Positions 44,460-57,339 of a DNA stretch of 64,000 nt are shown here, piece after piece; positions within the stretch are counted from its first letter, which is position 1; the number at the start of each line of letters is the position of its first letter. The DNA lies in contig CM043958.1 of assembly GCA_014529385.2 (NCBI GenBank), forward strand, positions 75,263,169 to 75,327,168, written 5' to 3'. The DNA is from Adiantum capillus-veneris. Its lineage: Eukaryota > Streptophyta > Polypodiopsida > Polypodiales > Pteridaceae. Below the pieces are notes generated by a model that worked only from the letters and a program-made list of their open reading frames with translations, was not told the DNA's origin and ran no database searches. The translations under genes and the position numbers were made by a program.

Positions 44460-45464
44460 TTATGCCATTCTTGAGACAATGTGTCCTAAAATTCGGCCTT
44501 GCTTAACCATAAATACACACTTTTTCGGGTTAAGACATATTCGATATGTCCTGCACTTTTCAAAGACCTTTTGCAAATGGTCAATATGTTCCTCTCGTAG
44601 AAGAGAGTGTACACACAGGTCATCCATGTAAATTTCTAAGAATATTCTTAGGTATTCCTTGAATGCGTGAGTCATTAACCTTTAGAAAGTGGTTGGTGCA
44701 TTAGTTAAGCCAAATGGCATAACTCGATACGCATAAATTCCCCATTCTGTGGCAAACGCTGTTTTGTGTTGATCCTCCCTTGCTATTGCCAGTTGGTTGT
44801 ATCCTGAAAACCCATCCAGAAAGGAATAAGCCCGTTTTCCGGCCACTCGCTCAAGTACATGTTCTGTGATTGGCAAGGGATAATTATCCCTTATGGTTGC
44901 TGCATTCACCTTCTTGAGGTTTACACACACTCGCAGTTTTCCATTCCTTTTGGGAACTACCACTATGGGTAACACCCAATCTGTATGTTCAATCTCATAG
45001 ATGAATTCAGCTTCCATCAGTTTATCGATCTCTTCTTTGATTCGTTTAGCAAATGTGTCATTATATGTATAAGGACGTTGTTTGCTAGGTTTTGCATCCA
45101 ATTTCAAAGGAATTGTATGTTGGCATATCAATGGATCAACTCCTTTGAGGTCTTTATAGAACCAGGTGAACACATCTTTATACTTTTTGAGAAGTTGTGT
45201 TAGCTGTTCTTCCTCTTCAGGCTCTAAATCGTTAGCTATATAGACCGGCTGAGGCTTTTCACCTGGTTCTGCGAGGTCTATCTTTTTTGCATTTTCAGGC
45301 CCATCGTAAGATTCTTGGTTGGTTCTTTCCCTGACTGGTGGTGTCATGATGATTTTTCTGTCCTGGACAGTAAATTTCCGATAGTGTGATGGTACGTTCA
45401 TGTTCCCCTTTTCTGACTCCCGTTTACCATCACTATCTTCTTCAGTAGTCCATATCTCTCTCAT
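44460..45464 (-). pseudogene. pol: Reverse transcriptase (nested element)
   Basis: The frame reads KYKDVFTWFYKDLKGVDP (pre-RT), DWVLPIVVVPKRNGKLRVC, SFLDGFSGYNQLAIA (first Asp), [13 protein letters not shown] and, after one TAA (likely CAA), LEIYMDDLCVHS, the YMDD active site. It ends with GRILGHIVS and a frameshift into the RNase H connection. YMDD rather than the FxDD seen in the chromoviruses marks a separate lineage. Confidence 0.9.
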
Positions 45465-45539
45465 AGAACATTTCAGTTCTTGGTATTTCTGTTTACGCTC
45501 CAGTTTGGTCCACTCTTGGTCTTTTGTTGTTTCTTTTTT

Positions 45540-46183
45540 TTATTTTTGAGATTTTGTTTTGGTTTTAGCTTTTCGTACCTGTTTTATTTCCTCTCGCGTT
45601 CTTTCTTTTTGATTTTTTGAGAATCTTCCTGATATTTGATCTTTTACACAATCCTCTGCTTTTACAAGCATCAAATAGTGAGTTTTACCTTTTATCCTCG
45701 GCATCATGTTCTCTCTAGCTTTGTTTCCTGCTCGTTTCCTCTTATAGCGTTCTTGGCGTCTAGGGTGTTGATTAGCAAAATCATAAAACTTGATATTCTC
45801 GGTTTCATTTCCACGCTCACTTGAGGTGTCTGAACACTCATTATCTGCATCATCATTTACTTCCAAATGTTCAGAGGAGTTGTAAAACTCTTCTTGTTCT
45901 GATGGTTCTACTGTCTCTTTTTCTGGTATAACGCTTACCATGTAATAGGGTAACACATCATAGCCATCCTTTCGCAAAATTTTGTTGTTGGACTGTCGGT
46001 AATGGTATAGACATCCAATGTTGCTAGTATGTGTTCCCATTCTAGAGGTTCCAAGGCATCTTCAGGGAAAGGTTCCGGAATATACTCCTTGTCCTCAATT
46101 GCTCTTTCTAAGACGCATTCCTCTCTTCTTAAGCTTCCACAATGTGAAGCTCCGCACATCCATAGCTCTTTTGGTTGCCCCAA
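45540..46183 (-). pseudogene. pol: Linker between protease and RT (nested element)
   Basis: An acidic then strongly basic stretch (KAKTKTKSQK end) joins protease and RT. The protease frame runs to about 45,935, and the RT frame takes over near 45,990 through a frameshift. WEHILATLDVYTI lies just before the shift. No domain is recognised. Confidence 0.6.
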
Positions 46184-47683
46184 CTATGCTGGTAGTTCTG
46201 ATCCTGCTACTGTAGCCGAATCAAACTCTTCCACAGGTGTTTGGTTCACATCTTTGTAACTATGGTCTTTCAAGTGTATTTTAGTTGTTGTCTCGCCATG
46301 TCTCAGGTATATGTGGTCATAACCCCAATCTTGGACCATCTTTAATTGTCGCATGAATGGTCGTCCCAAGATGATCTCATAATTGTTCTTTTTGTCGAAA
46401 TCGACTATTGCAAATGTATGCTCATACTCGATTCCGCACGAAGTGACAATCACTTTTTCTAAGAGTCCTAGAGGCTTCTCCATGAACCCATCTGCCAATT
46501 GCAGTTTCATTCTGGTAGACCTCAAAGCTGGTTTTCCCCATTTTTTCCAGATTTCCTTGGTGGCGATAGCAACTCCCACTCCACTATCAAGAATAGCTTT
46601 GGAAATTACTCCTTGGAATTCTACTGGTAGCGTGGTGTTTCCATCTTCTCCCTCGCAATATTCTCCAACCTTATTCAATGGTACTGGCCTAGTGTTTAGT
46701 TGAGGCCTGTCCAACTCTCTGATTCCTTCTTGTAGCTTCAAGGTGGGGTCTTTCACTCCAAATTTTTCTAGGCATTTTCCTACTGTGGTCCACATGTTTG
46801 GCCTTAACCTTAGGAGTTCTGCTAACGTGATTGTGCATGCCACCGGGGTGGATAACAACTCAATCAATCCTTGCGAATCCATCACCTTGTTAGAAGAAAG
46901 TCTTTGAGATGGGATTGCTCTCATCTCCGACTTAGCTTCATACTCTCCTAGGTAAGAGGGTAAAGTTCTCAACGAGTCTGGTTGTCCGTGCCCCGAACTA
47001 ATTGATCCTTGGTCTCCCCCTTGTGAATGTATATCAAAGTTCATTTGCGACCTTGCCTCAAATTCTTCAATAGGAGGTAAGATCACATTCTTTTCTTTTC
47101 TCGCGCTATTCATGTGGTTACTCATCCTGTTAGCCTCATTGGCCTCTCGGATTTGCTTCCACAGATCGTCTAGACCGTTACAATCCTTACCCATTTCTGC
47201 CAATATTTTAGGCTGGAACCCATCACTTGCCCCATCGGTGGTATTTGGCACTATGATAGGCTCTCCTCTGGACTCATAGGCATTAGTGAGTCTTTCCTTT
47301 GTCTCCACATGTTTCTCTAAAGTTGGTTGGATAGGGGTTGGAGCTGGTGCCTCATGCCAATTTGCAAGTTTACCCAGCGGGTCTTCCATCAATGATTGAG
47401 CCATTTCGATCATCTTTTTACACATATCCAACCTTTGTTTTTCTATTTCTGCATATGGATAAGTCATCCACCTTTGCTCCTGGGTTTGGTTCTTTTTAAG
47501 TCGAGCTTCATAAGCTTTTAGAAGCGCATCCAACTGCTCATTTACCTTGTCTGCCAGTACAGATCCTCCTGATCCTGCACTTTTGGGCTCTGCTATTTCC
47601 TTGGGTGCGATGGTGGCTGTGGTGTGTGAGCTTAAGCTAGCTAGATCCTCTAACCGCTCCAATCTATTCTTTGTATGTTTCAA
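46184..47683 (-). pseudogene. pol: Aspartic protease region (nested element)
   Basis: About 300 residues of charged linker precede the retropepsin, which has KAILDSGVGVAIATKEIW (active Asp-Ser-Gly), EHTFAIVDF and YEIILGRPFMRQLKMV. This is the expected protease between gag and RT. The frame continues upstream through a TGA near 47,708 (likely CGA) to VTRAQAQRRT, overlapping the gag end in another frame, so gag and pol are linked by a frameshift. Confidence 0.88.
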
Positions 47684-47844
47684 CTCCTCGGATAGGGCTG
47701 TTTGCTCTCATTCCTTCCTGGCTTTCCTACGCGCCTTTCTAGCTTTCCAAGTGCTTCTCTGATTTTTTGTTTCTGAAATTTGGGCATCGATTTTTGGTTC
47801 TTCAACTATGGGTTCATTCGTCCTTCTTTGAGCTTGGGCTCGTG

Positions 47845-50565
47845 TTACCGCCTGAATAGGTATGTTGTTTCATTTTCCGATCCTCCACTGGAAGATATTG
47901 TTTCTAACATGTTCAAGGTGGTTTTTGCTCCTTTGCTCGGGTTTTTAGGGAAATCGGGAATCAAATGAGTAACTCCACATTCTGGGCAATACGCATTGAC
48001 TCTAATGATTTCATCATGAGGACAGTCTCTCAGCCAATGGCCTCCACCACACTTGTAACAGGGTCCCTTGGGTTGTTGAGGTGCTCCTTGAGCTCCTCTT
48101 TGTTGGTAAGCATGTCTCTGTCCGCCCATGCCTCCATTGGCTATGAACATCAGTGTTCGTTCATCTAAGCTATATCTTCCTTCGCCTGCTGCCCGTGTAG
48201 CAGTTGGTGGTCCTGTATTTCCTATCATGCTCCATGGTTCTGGTGTCGGGGGTTCTTCCGGTGGATAATAGATAGGGTTTTCCGCATATCCATTGGGGTC
48301 TTCATAATATGCATGCATAGGCACCAAAGCCTTATCCTCTGATTCAGTTACTGTTGGTGTGTATCTTATACCAACTGGTCGTAATCCTGGTAGGGGTGGT
48401 TGTTGCCCCAACACCGGCTGTGGTCTTTCTACACCTACAGGTCCTGGTAAGTTGCCTGCTTGATATCTAGGCATCAGTGGAACTTGAGGTGAAGCTACTG
48501 GAGCTTGGGGAGCGTAAGGTCTCTCTCTCACATATCCCTTGTTATAATAACATTCCTCGGTCCCATGGTTTGTCCATTTTTGTTCAATAGCACACCAATT
48601 GGGTTGTTTAGCCTGGGGTTTGTACAAGTTGATCTTTTTTAGCACTTCATCTACGAGCTGCTCCTGGTTTACTGCTACTTCTCCTTTCGGTGCTGTCTTA
48701 GAAGACTTGCTTCCACTTTGATGTGAAGACGAATTGTCATCAAGGTCCTTGAACTCCCCTTCTTTGTAGACCGCATAATTGTCCACAAGATAAAGAGTCT
48801 CCTTGGTCAACTCATTCAACGTCGTGCTCCTCTTCATATGTAAGTCTTTCTGGAGAACTGTATTCCTTAGTCCTTGGATGAATATCAGCATAAGTCTGGA
48901 CTGAGTTGGCAGTTCTTCAACAGAACAGAACTTAACATATATTTTTAGTCTTAGGGCTGCCTTTCGTACAGATTCTCCATCTTTCTGTTTGAATTTATGG
49001 ATCTGTGAGACGGTATTATGAGCTATTCCCCTTTGAGAGAATTCCTCAATAAACTCGTCAAACACTTCCTCCATCGACTCAAAATCTCTACGCTCTACAG
49101 AGTCGAACCAAGTGGCAGCATCATCCTCTAGGGTTAGTCCAAAACCTGCAAATTGGGTAGGAAAATCTAACACCTCTTCGGCTCTAATTACATGCACAAA
49201 GGCTGCTACATGATCTCTTGGGTCTCTGCTTCCTGTGTATTTCTTGTTTACCCATTTTTGCACTTGAGAAGGTCTAATTCTTCGATGGTCTACAAACCTC
49301 ATCATTGGATCCCCCCGTCCTAGTCGATATACCTCCTCAGGCCTTCTGTAATAGGTTGGTTCCTCTCCCAATGGTGCTCCTAAGCCATAATTTCTAACGG
49401 TTCTCGCTGGAGGTGGTTCTTCTCTTCGAACTCGTTCTAAGGGTGGTCCTCCAGGCTCTGTTGACCCTTGAGTCTTTGGCTTACTCTCTGCCTGATACCT
49501 TGAATAGAGTGGTGGTTCTTGCAAATCCCTGAGCCCTCGTGCGGCTTGATAACTATCTCGGTTTCGATCTGATTCCATTGTTGCACTCTGTCAAAGCCAT
49601 GCCTGCAATGATGGATGGTTTGCTGGTTGGTCTTGGTTGTTGAATGCTTGTGGTCGGGTGGAATGTGAGGTTCCGTCATACTCATCTGAAAAAGGATTCG
49701 TTGACTTGCTTGGGGTGTAGGTGGCTCTTGGCAGTTCCTCAGGGACATATGCTGATGCTCTTGGACCTGTTGCCCTCTCTACCTCCTCTGGGAGAATACG
49801 TTGGTATTCTCGCCTGTATCTATCAACAAAAACTATGCCCTTCCCCGTAGCAGTTTCGTAAGAGAATAAGTAAAGAACCTTGTCTTTGCTTAATTCGTTT
49901 ATGTATGGTTCTTTGCTGCGAAAGTAAGAGACTATACCCTCACTCTCATGCTTGTAGATTCCCACGTTCTCGTTATAAGTTGGAATCCTGGTTGTTTTCT
50001 TATCATACATAAAAATAGCTCCGGGCCGATCAATGCTTGGTGGCGGTTCTTGAGTTTTTGAAACCATTTTCCCTTTCGCCACGTTATCTCCGTATCTGTT
50101 GTAATCTTCAGGGTTACTAACTATTAAATAGTGGTTCCCCTTTTCATCTCGGAATCTATCTCCATCATCATACACTCGGATTATCTCCAATCTTTGAGCT
50201 GGCCTCTCTTCGATACAAATGCACTTGCGGCCTCGATCGTCAGAATAGGCTAGGGCTCCTCTCGAGTTTGTTCCCTCTAAGAAGATCACCGTGAGCTTGG
50301 AATCATTTGAAGGATTTTGGGAGGTGCTTCCTCCTCACATAGGTCCATCATAGGTGAAACCTCCTGGCTGTTGACTACCCATCATGAAGAAAGATTTGTC
50401 TGACGAAGTGTCAGTATCACTACCTTCCTCAATAATCGGTGCTAGCGGATCTAGCCTTGCCTGAGTCACACTCTCTTCGGTGGACACTAAGCTACCTTGG
50501 TCACCTGCCATCTTCTGGTCTCTAACAATGTATCTTCCTGATCTTAAATTCATCAAACTTGTCAA
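47845..50565 (-). pseudogene. gag: Gag with a long N-terminal extension (nested element)
   Basis: One frame of about 907 codons with two TGA stops (50,337-50,335 and 49,593-49,591; both likely CGA). The first 325 residues (NLRSGRYIV; YDDGDRFRDEKGNHYLIV; YLFSYETATGKGIVFVDRY) match no domain I know. The capsid follows around residue 430: YTGSRDPRDHVAAFVHVI, ATWFDSVERRDFESMEEVF, FSQRGIAHNTVSQIHKFKQ and LIFIQGLRNTV. Near the end are two knuckles: CYKCGGGHWLRDC (CX2CX3HX4C) and CPECGVTHLIPDF, the second with its last Cys changed to Phe. The start is the ATG at 50,565, after a 1.8-kb leader. Confidence 0.85.
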
Positions 50566-52361
50566 TGCAATTTATCACAAATCCAACCACTCACCTGACA
50601 AAGGGTCAGTTTTTGCACAACTTCTTGCTTTGTTGCTGAATATACCTGTACACAAGCGTTTTAATTTCGGCAATTGAATCAAAGCATTTATCTGCTAGAG
50701 GTTATCTTAGTAATGATTGGTATAACTGGAGAGTTAATCTCAACCACTACTGTATTCTATACACTGCTGATGTTCTGGATTAGGTTTGCTAATCTGAAAC
50801 AGGACTACCCTTAGATATTGGTCAATTTACACGAAAAAGTCTGAATTCAGTCTTTGCTTTGTCAAATGGGCAAGCAAGGTCCAAATTCACTTCTGAAAGA
50901 AGTTCTGGAACCCCTAAGCCAAATAGAATCTCACTCTTTATGCCAGGTCAAATTTTCTTTGCAGTATGCCCCAATAGACATCCTACGCGTAGGATGTCTC
51001 CTGCTGTGTTTTGCCTGGATTTTTGCACTGTAGTTTCCCCTTGTTGTGCTGAGCTTACAATTTCTTTTACTTTTTGATTTGGACACCTATGAGCTGGTCA
51101 ATGAGTCAGAAATCTGTTCCGACAGCCTGTTGCTGATATTGATCAGTCTAATCAACTCCAAATTGGACCAAAATTGACTGGGAGGCTTGCCTTGGGCTAT
51201 ATAACACCTTACTATGCTCAAAGTCAAAGTCTGGCTTCATTTTCTTGCATTAGACATCCTACGCATAGGATGTCTTTTTCATCAGAATGGCTTCAAACTC
51301 AAAGCCCAAGCTCCCCTTGAGTTGCTGATCACTTTGGTATACTCAAAATTCAGTTTGGAGTCCAAAATCACTCAAAAGACATCCTACGTGTAGGATGTCT
51401 ATTTGTCCTGTTTGACCCCAAACTTGTCCCACAGCTTCCTCTTGATGTCGGTAACCCAATGGTATGCTTAGATTTTGGTTTGGATGTCAAAAGTCCCAAA
51501 TTTTAGCTGTTCTTGCCTTTTTTCAGTCAAAAGTGCTAAAGTCCACTTTAAATCCAATTTTCTCACCCAAATGAGGTGAAACCCCTTTCAGTCACTCAAT
51601 ATATCATGCAAGACATGCTCATGCTGCCTTCTTATGGTTTTGGTCTCAAAATAATATTTTGGCACTATTTGGATAGGATGTCTGGCAATTTCAGTCTATC
51701 TGGCCTTATCCTGTCAAGATATGGTCAAATTTTCACTTTCCAGTTGAAATTAGGGAAAACCCTACCTCTGAACACATTGGTCAACTCAAAATCCCAAAAT
51801 TCCTCCCAGATTAGCCTGTAGACATCCTACGTGTAGGATGTCTCTTGGCTTAAAATTAAGAAAATTTTCTGACAGGAATGCTCTTGATGCTCTGTAGATC
51901 TATTAGAAACACTCACAGTAACTTTTGGACTTCAATTAGGCTTCCAAACACACTTTTGCGTCTTTTACAAACTTGTAATGACTTTACCAAGCAAGTGTTC
52001 ATGCATGAAATGCTCTAGATCCTGAATCATGATGTCCTACTTACTCTACTCCTACCTATCATGTGAAATGGTGATAATGGCGTTTTTGGTTGCTTTTTGG
52101 CCTCTTCGAACTCTCGAGCTCTCCTCTGACCGCTTCTACCACTCCAACTCTTACCCTAGAACTCGACTACCACCTAAAACTACCTAAGTCTACCTCATCT
52201 ACCTAAGTCGTAGGATCTAGGCCAGACACACACTTCCTAGACTCCCTCTAAGACCTAGAGAGTCCTCCACCCTCTGATCCTATCTAAATGTAAAGCGAGA
52301 CTCTTAGCAAGCCAAAATCCCAATCCTCAAGGATTAGTCTCAGTCACCTACCTAAGGTTTT
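50566..52361 (-). other. 5' leader of the nested element with four palindromes
   Basis: There is no coding sequence. The palindrome (variants ACGCGT, ACGCAT and ACGTGT in the centre) lies at 50,976-50,999, 51,252-51,275, 51,377-51,400 and 51,820-51,843. Surrounding sequence partly resembles the 285-bp units of the 3' spacer, for example TTTTTCATCAGAAT after the second copy. Confidence 0.8.
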
Positions 52362-52375
52362 CCTCCCGGCGCCAA
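52362..52375 (-). other. Primer binding site of the nested element
   Basis: The minus strand reads TTGGCGCCGGGAGG directly after the 5' LTR. TGGCGCCG is complementary to the 3' end of plant tRNA-Asp, the usual primer of Tat and Athila elements; beyond 8 bases the match fails. Confidence 0.7.
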
Positions 52376-53309
52376 TGTTGGACGGATACGCCGCGACGAA
52401 CGTCAGCATAGCGAGAACTCACCTAATATGTAATGTCAACTAAGAACGAAGATCGACCCGCAGGCGCGTGAAAGCAAGCATAAGGTGTCAACCTACACTC
52501 GACCGACTCCCAACTAATTCCTAAAGAGGTCTCTACCAATTGTCTAAGTCACAGCCTTCAAGAGTGCATAAGAGGAAACTTCCTACAATGCTTTCTAGAG
52601 CCGAACACCCATCAAACAATCTCGAAACAACATAGAACTTGAAGGAGACCCTACTAATACCAATAGGTCGCTCTCCCTAAGGTCTATGAACCAAAGTCTC
52701 GACCCAAAACACCTGGTGCAGAAACACGTAGGATGTCTGGCCGAAATCTGCAGGTCTTCGTTTTTGAAATCTAAAGTGCCTAATGTGTAGTTCTACTCAA
52801 TGTGAACGTGTGGATATGCTGCAATGCAAAATCAAACAATGTATGCTCACCCAAACACCCGATGAAGCTCGTAGAAGGAGCTCGCAAAACCGGACCGTAC
52901 GCGCGCAATGTAGGTATCGGCGCGTAGCTCTCGTTGGGGGCAACACGCTGCACTTCTTCGCACTCGATTCCGACCACCGGAGCACACGTAGCGTCAAGAT
53001 GAAGCTCACACTCTCTCTCTCGTACACAGTACGCTCACTCACAGACTTCAAACTTGTTTTAAAATGACAAAAAGGTTTTTCATTAAGGTCAAAAAGTGGT
53101 ATATATACCTTACAATTTCTCAAACCCTAAAGTTCCAAAATCAACCATCTACTCAATCTAACTATCAAAACTGCGATACAATCTGGAAACTTCTGTAAGT
53201 CCCAATAATTACAAGGTGAAAAATAAGGTTTTCCTCAATGAATGAATAATTACAAAAAATAATAATCCTCCGAGTAGTTACTGCCGTGGGGTGTGTCGAG
53301 CTTCTAACA
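52376..53309 (-). repeat. 5' LTR of the nested element (934 bp)
   Basis: On the plus strand it runs from TGTTGGACGG to GCTTCTAACA. It carries a half-site of the element's palindrome (ACGTAGGATGTCT, 52,727-52,738) and a TATA-like GTGGTATATATACC region near 53,096-53,108, also present in the other LTR. Confidence 0.93.
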
Positions 53310-53314
53310 GATTC
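53310..53314. other. Right target-site duplication, GATTC
   Basis: The same 5 bp as at 33,637-33,641. Confidence 0.93.
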
Positions 53315-53578
53315 CTCCTCTCTTATGGGAGAGAGTCTTCTTCTAGGAGTCTCATCAAGAGGCCTCCTAAGCTCTCTCTCCTCTTGGAGAGGAAATGAAA
53401 TCCCATAAGCACGAAGTTGTTGAGTAACTTTGGCTTGCAAAGCAGAGTTGCCCATAGCTTGCTACTGCAACCTAGTAACAAGATAATTAACAAACATGGG
53501 GGCATCATCATTAGCACCTTCATGTGCAAAATCAAAGTTATTAATGTTCATTCTACTCTCTTGGTTATTGTCAGCCAT
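53310..53578 (-). pseudogene. gag: Family A copy 2: gag N-terminus, upstream of the nested insertion
   Basis: ATG at 53,578 opens MADNNQESRMN, the same start as copy 1 at 12,722. The frame has a TAG near 53,464 (after TRLQ) and continues LQAKVTQQLRAYGISFPLQ and RRLSPIREEE to the target duplication. Translation resumes in frame at 33,636 on the far side of the insertion. The stretch 53,579-53,969 is leader without genes. Confidence 0.85.
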
Positions 53579-53969
53579 GCTAATTAAACTTATGTATAAA
53601 TCACTTTGTGCGATACCTTTAAAAACCTTAGTTGCTACTCTTCTTTACCTTTGAAAATTAGTTCTCAAGTAGCCACACCCCTGGTTTAGACACTGTTGAT
53701 TGCAAAGACTAGTGGAGAGGGTCTAACATTGCTCGATTGATTATGGTTCCTGTTGAGCTTGCTCATAGCTCAATAATGGTTAAGCCAAAGGTAAATCCCG
53801 AGAGACTCCATTATTAAGACTATATTTCCCAACGGTGTACCTCGAACTAAGTCCTTTTCAACCAAGATAATAGATCCCTGTCCCACTTACCCTATTGCAA
53901 TGAACATGTACAACCTTTCATGGACAACTTAAGGACCTCTCTTATCAAGCAAGAAAAGAGAAAACAATA

Positions 53970-53982
53970 GCTCTGATACCAA
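53970..53982 (-). other. Primer binding site, initiator-Met tRNA (family A copy 2)
   Basis: The minus strand reads TTGGTATCAGAGC, a perfect match to the standard site, next to the LTR end. Confidence 0.9.
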
Positions 53983-55610
<1,628 letters not shown>

Positions 55611-55639
55611 TAGTATATGTCATAGATGCAAGCTCCTAG

Positions 55640-55950
55640 TAAAGTCTAGAAGATTTTAGAACGAAGATCCTAGAAGCTTGTACTAGAAGTTTCTAGGTGA
55701 TTGTCTGCATCATCCGCTTATGTAATCACTTATGTCAACACTCCAAAAAAAGATCTTACAAGATTCTAAAAGCTTGTACTAGAAGCTTCTAGAGGATTTC
55801 CTACATCACTGCTTATATCAATATCCACTTGTCATACGTCCTACACCATGTGTTGTCATGCCATGTGGCACACTCTTCTATTAACACGTGTCCCTCTTAA
55901 CCTCCCAAAGATATAGTATAAATGGAGGTCTTGGGCTACAAGCTCCTTAG
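55640..55950 (+). promoter_or_regulatory. Promoter-like segment with heat-shock-element-like palindromes
   Basis: AGAAGTTTCT (55,685-55,694) and AGAAGCTTCT (55,781-55,790) fit the nGAAnnTTCn heat-shock core. Each is preceded by AAGCTTGTACT in a direct repeat of about 97 bp. A TATA box (GTATAAATGG, 55,917-55,926) follows about 130 bp downstream. No coding sequence follows that I can identify, so this may be an LTR or an orphan promoter. Confidence 0.4.
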
Positions 55951-56142
55951 TCTTACCACCGCTAGTTGTGAGGATCCTACAAGGGAGTTCCTCTTCCGGT
56001 CCTTGTCTTGTGTTTGAATACAACAATGAGACATGAAGTTTTGACAACTTGGGTCTCTCTTTGTATGATTGTTTGTTCTTTGTATAGAGAAAATGTTTTG
56101 GATGGTGAACAAAGTGGTGCGTGCATGTTAAATAATCTATTA

Positions 56143-56620
56143 TGATGTGCAAATAAGCTTGTCAATTGTGTGTTATCCATAACTATCGATCTACTATGTT
56201 TTCTCACGAGCAAGACTCTTGCCCATAATTTAATTTCCATAAATGGCTAGTTTAGACATTTAACTGGACTAAAGGCAATCAACAAGTATAAGGCTGACTC
56301 ACCTGATTGTGATGTGCAAATAAGCTTTTCAATTGTGTATTATCCATATATGCTATCGATCTACTATGTTTTCTCATGAGCAAGGCTCTTGCCCATAATT
56401 TAATTTCCAAAAGTGACTAGTTTAGACGTTTAATTGGACAAAATGCAATCACCAAGTATAAGGTTGACTCACCTTATCATGATGTGCAAATAAGATCAAT
56501 CTATTATGTTTTCTCATGAGCAAGACTCTTGCCCATTATTTAATGTCCATAAGTGGCTAGTTTAAACATTTGATTGGAAAAAAATGAAATCAACAAGTAT
56601 AAGGTTGACTGACCTAGCAT
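56143..56620. repeat. Tandem repeat, about 168-bp unit, three copies
   Basis: TGATGTGCAAATAAG starts units at 56,143, 56,310 and 56,480. Shared blocks are CTACTATGTTTTCTCA, GAGCAAGACTCTTGCCCAT and CAACAAGTATAAGG-TGACT. The third unit has a deletion of about 30 bp. Nothing coding is seen between here and 57,340. Confidence 0.9.
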
Positions 56621-57339
56621 AAGATTGTTTTACCAATTAGAAAACATCAATGTTGTAAATGTTGTGTGACATGATTCTACCAAGAGAATAATTACCAAGC
56701 ACAATCTTATTTTACTTGAAAAATTGGCCCTTGGTCACAATAACATTACTATAATGTGGAAACGAGTGAATAAAGTGTTTTACCCAAATATATAGTAAGG
56801 ATAAATAAGAAAGTTCATATTGGCTACAATGCCATGAGTGCTGTGTGACACTAATCTAAATATTCACTTCCTGGATCTATTTAGTAATCTATTATCTCTA
56901 TACGCTCCTTTGTTTCATTTAACATGCAAGCATGGTGGTCTAAAATGTCAAAATTTTCATCTACCCCATTGTTTAATGCAACCTCTACACTATTGATGTT
57001 TTATTTCCACTGCGTAGTTGTCATCCTCAAATTTTATAATCAATCCATGATTGTAGTACACGTAGACCAATTTCATTGCCCTTGAATTCAACAACCGATT
57101 CTTGATTGTGTATTGTATGTACTCAAGTTTGGTCATGGGAGAGTCTAAGGCACAATAGCAAGGACCTACACAAGCAAAAGCCTCAAGGGTATAGCAAGCC
57201 CACCATTTCAAGGATACTAATTACATGCTGACTAGTCTATGACAAGATTTTGTAGAAACTATAAGCTAAGCTTGCCTTCTTGGTTAGGTATAATATTTTA
57301 GCATCTTGATCATTTGTATTTGTGAAAAATTGTTGCAAC

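Larger units (their letters stand above)
33642..53309 (-). mobile_element. Nested 19.7-kb Tat-like Ty3/gypsy LTR retrotransposon
   Basis: The boundaries are set by two LTRs that match along their length, a 5-bp GATTC duplication on both sides, a primer site inside the right LTR and a polypurine tract inside the left LTR. It reads on the minus strand: 5' LTR 53,309-52,376, leader, gag, PR, RT, RH, IN, extra protease-like domain, 3-kb spacer, coiled-coil ORF, PPT, 3' LTR 34,551-33,642. The gene order PR-RT-RH-IN is Ty3/gypsy. The large size, extra ORF, spacer repeats and Asp-type primer site suggest the Tat group. It interrupts the gag of family A copy 2, so it is younger than that copy. It is non-autonomous now. 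Confidence 0.93.

Noticed and set aside
44460-45464. YMDD reverse transcriptase as an endogenous pararetrovirus
   Set aside because: An integrase, paired LTRs, a target duplication and gypsy-type order are present, so it is an LTR retrotransposon.
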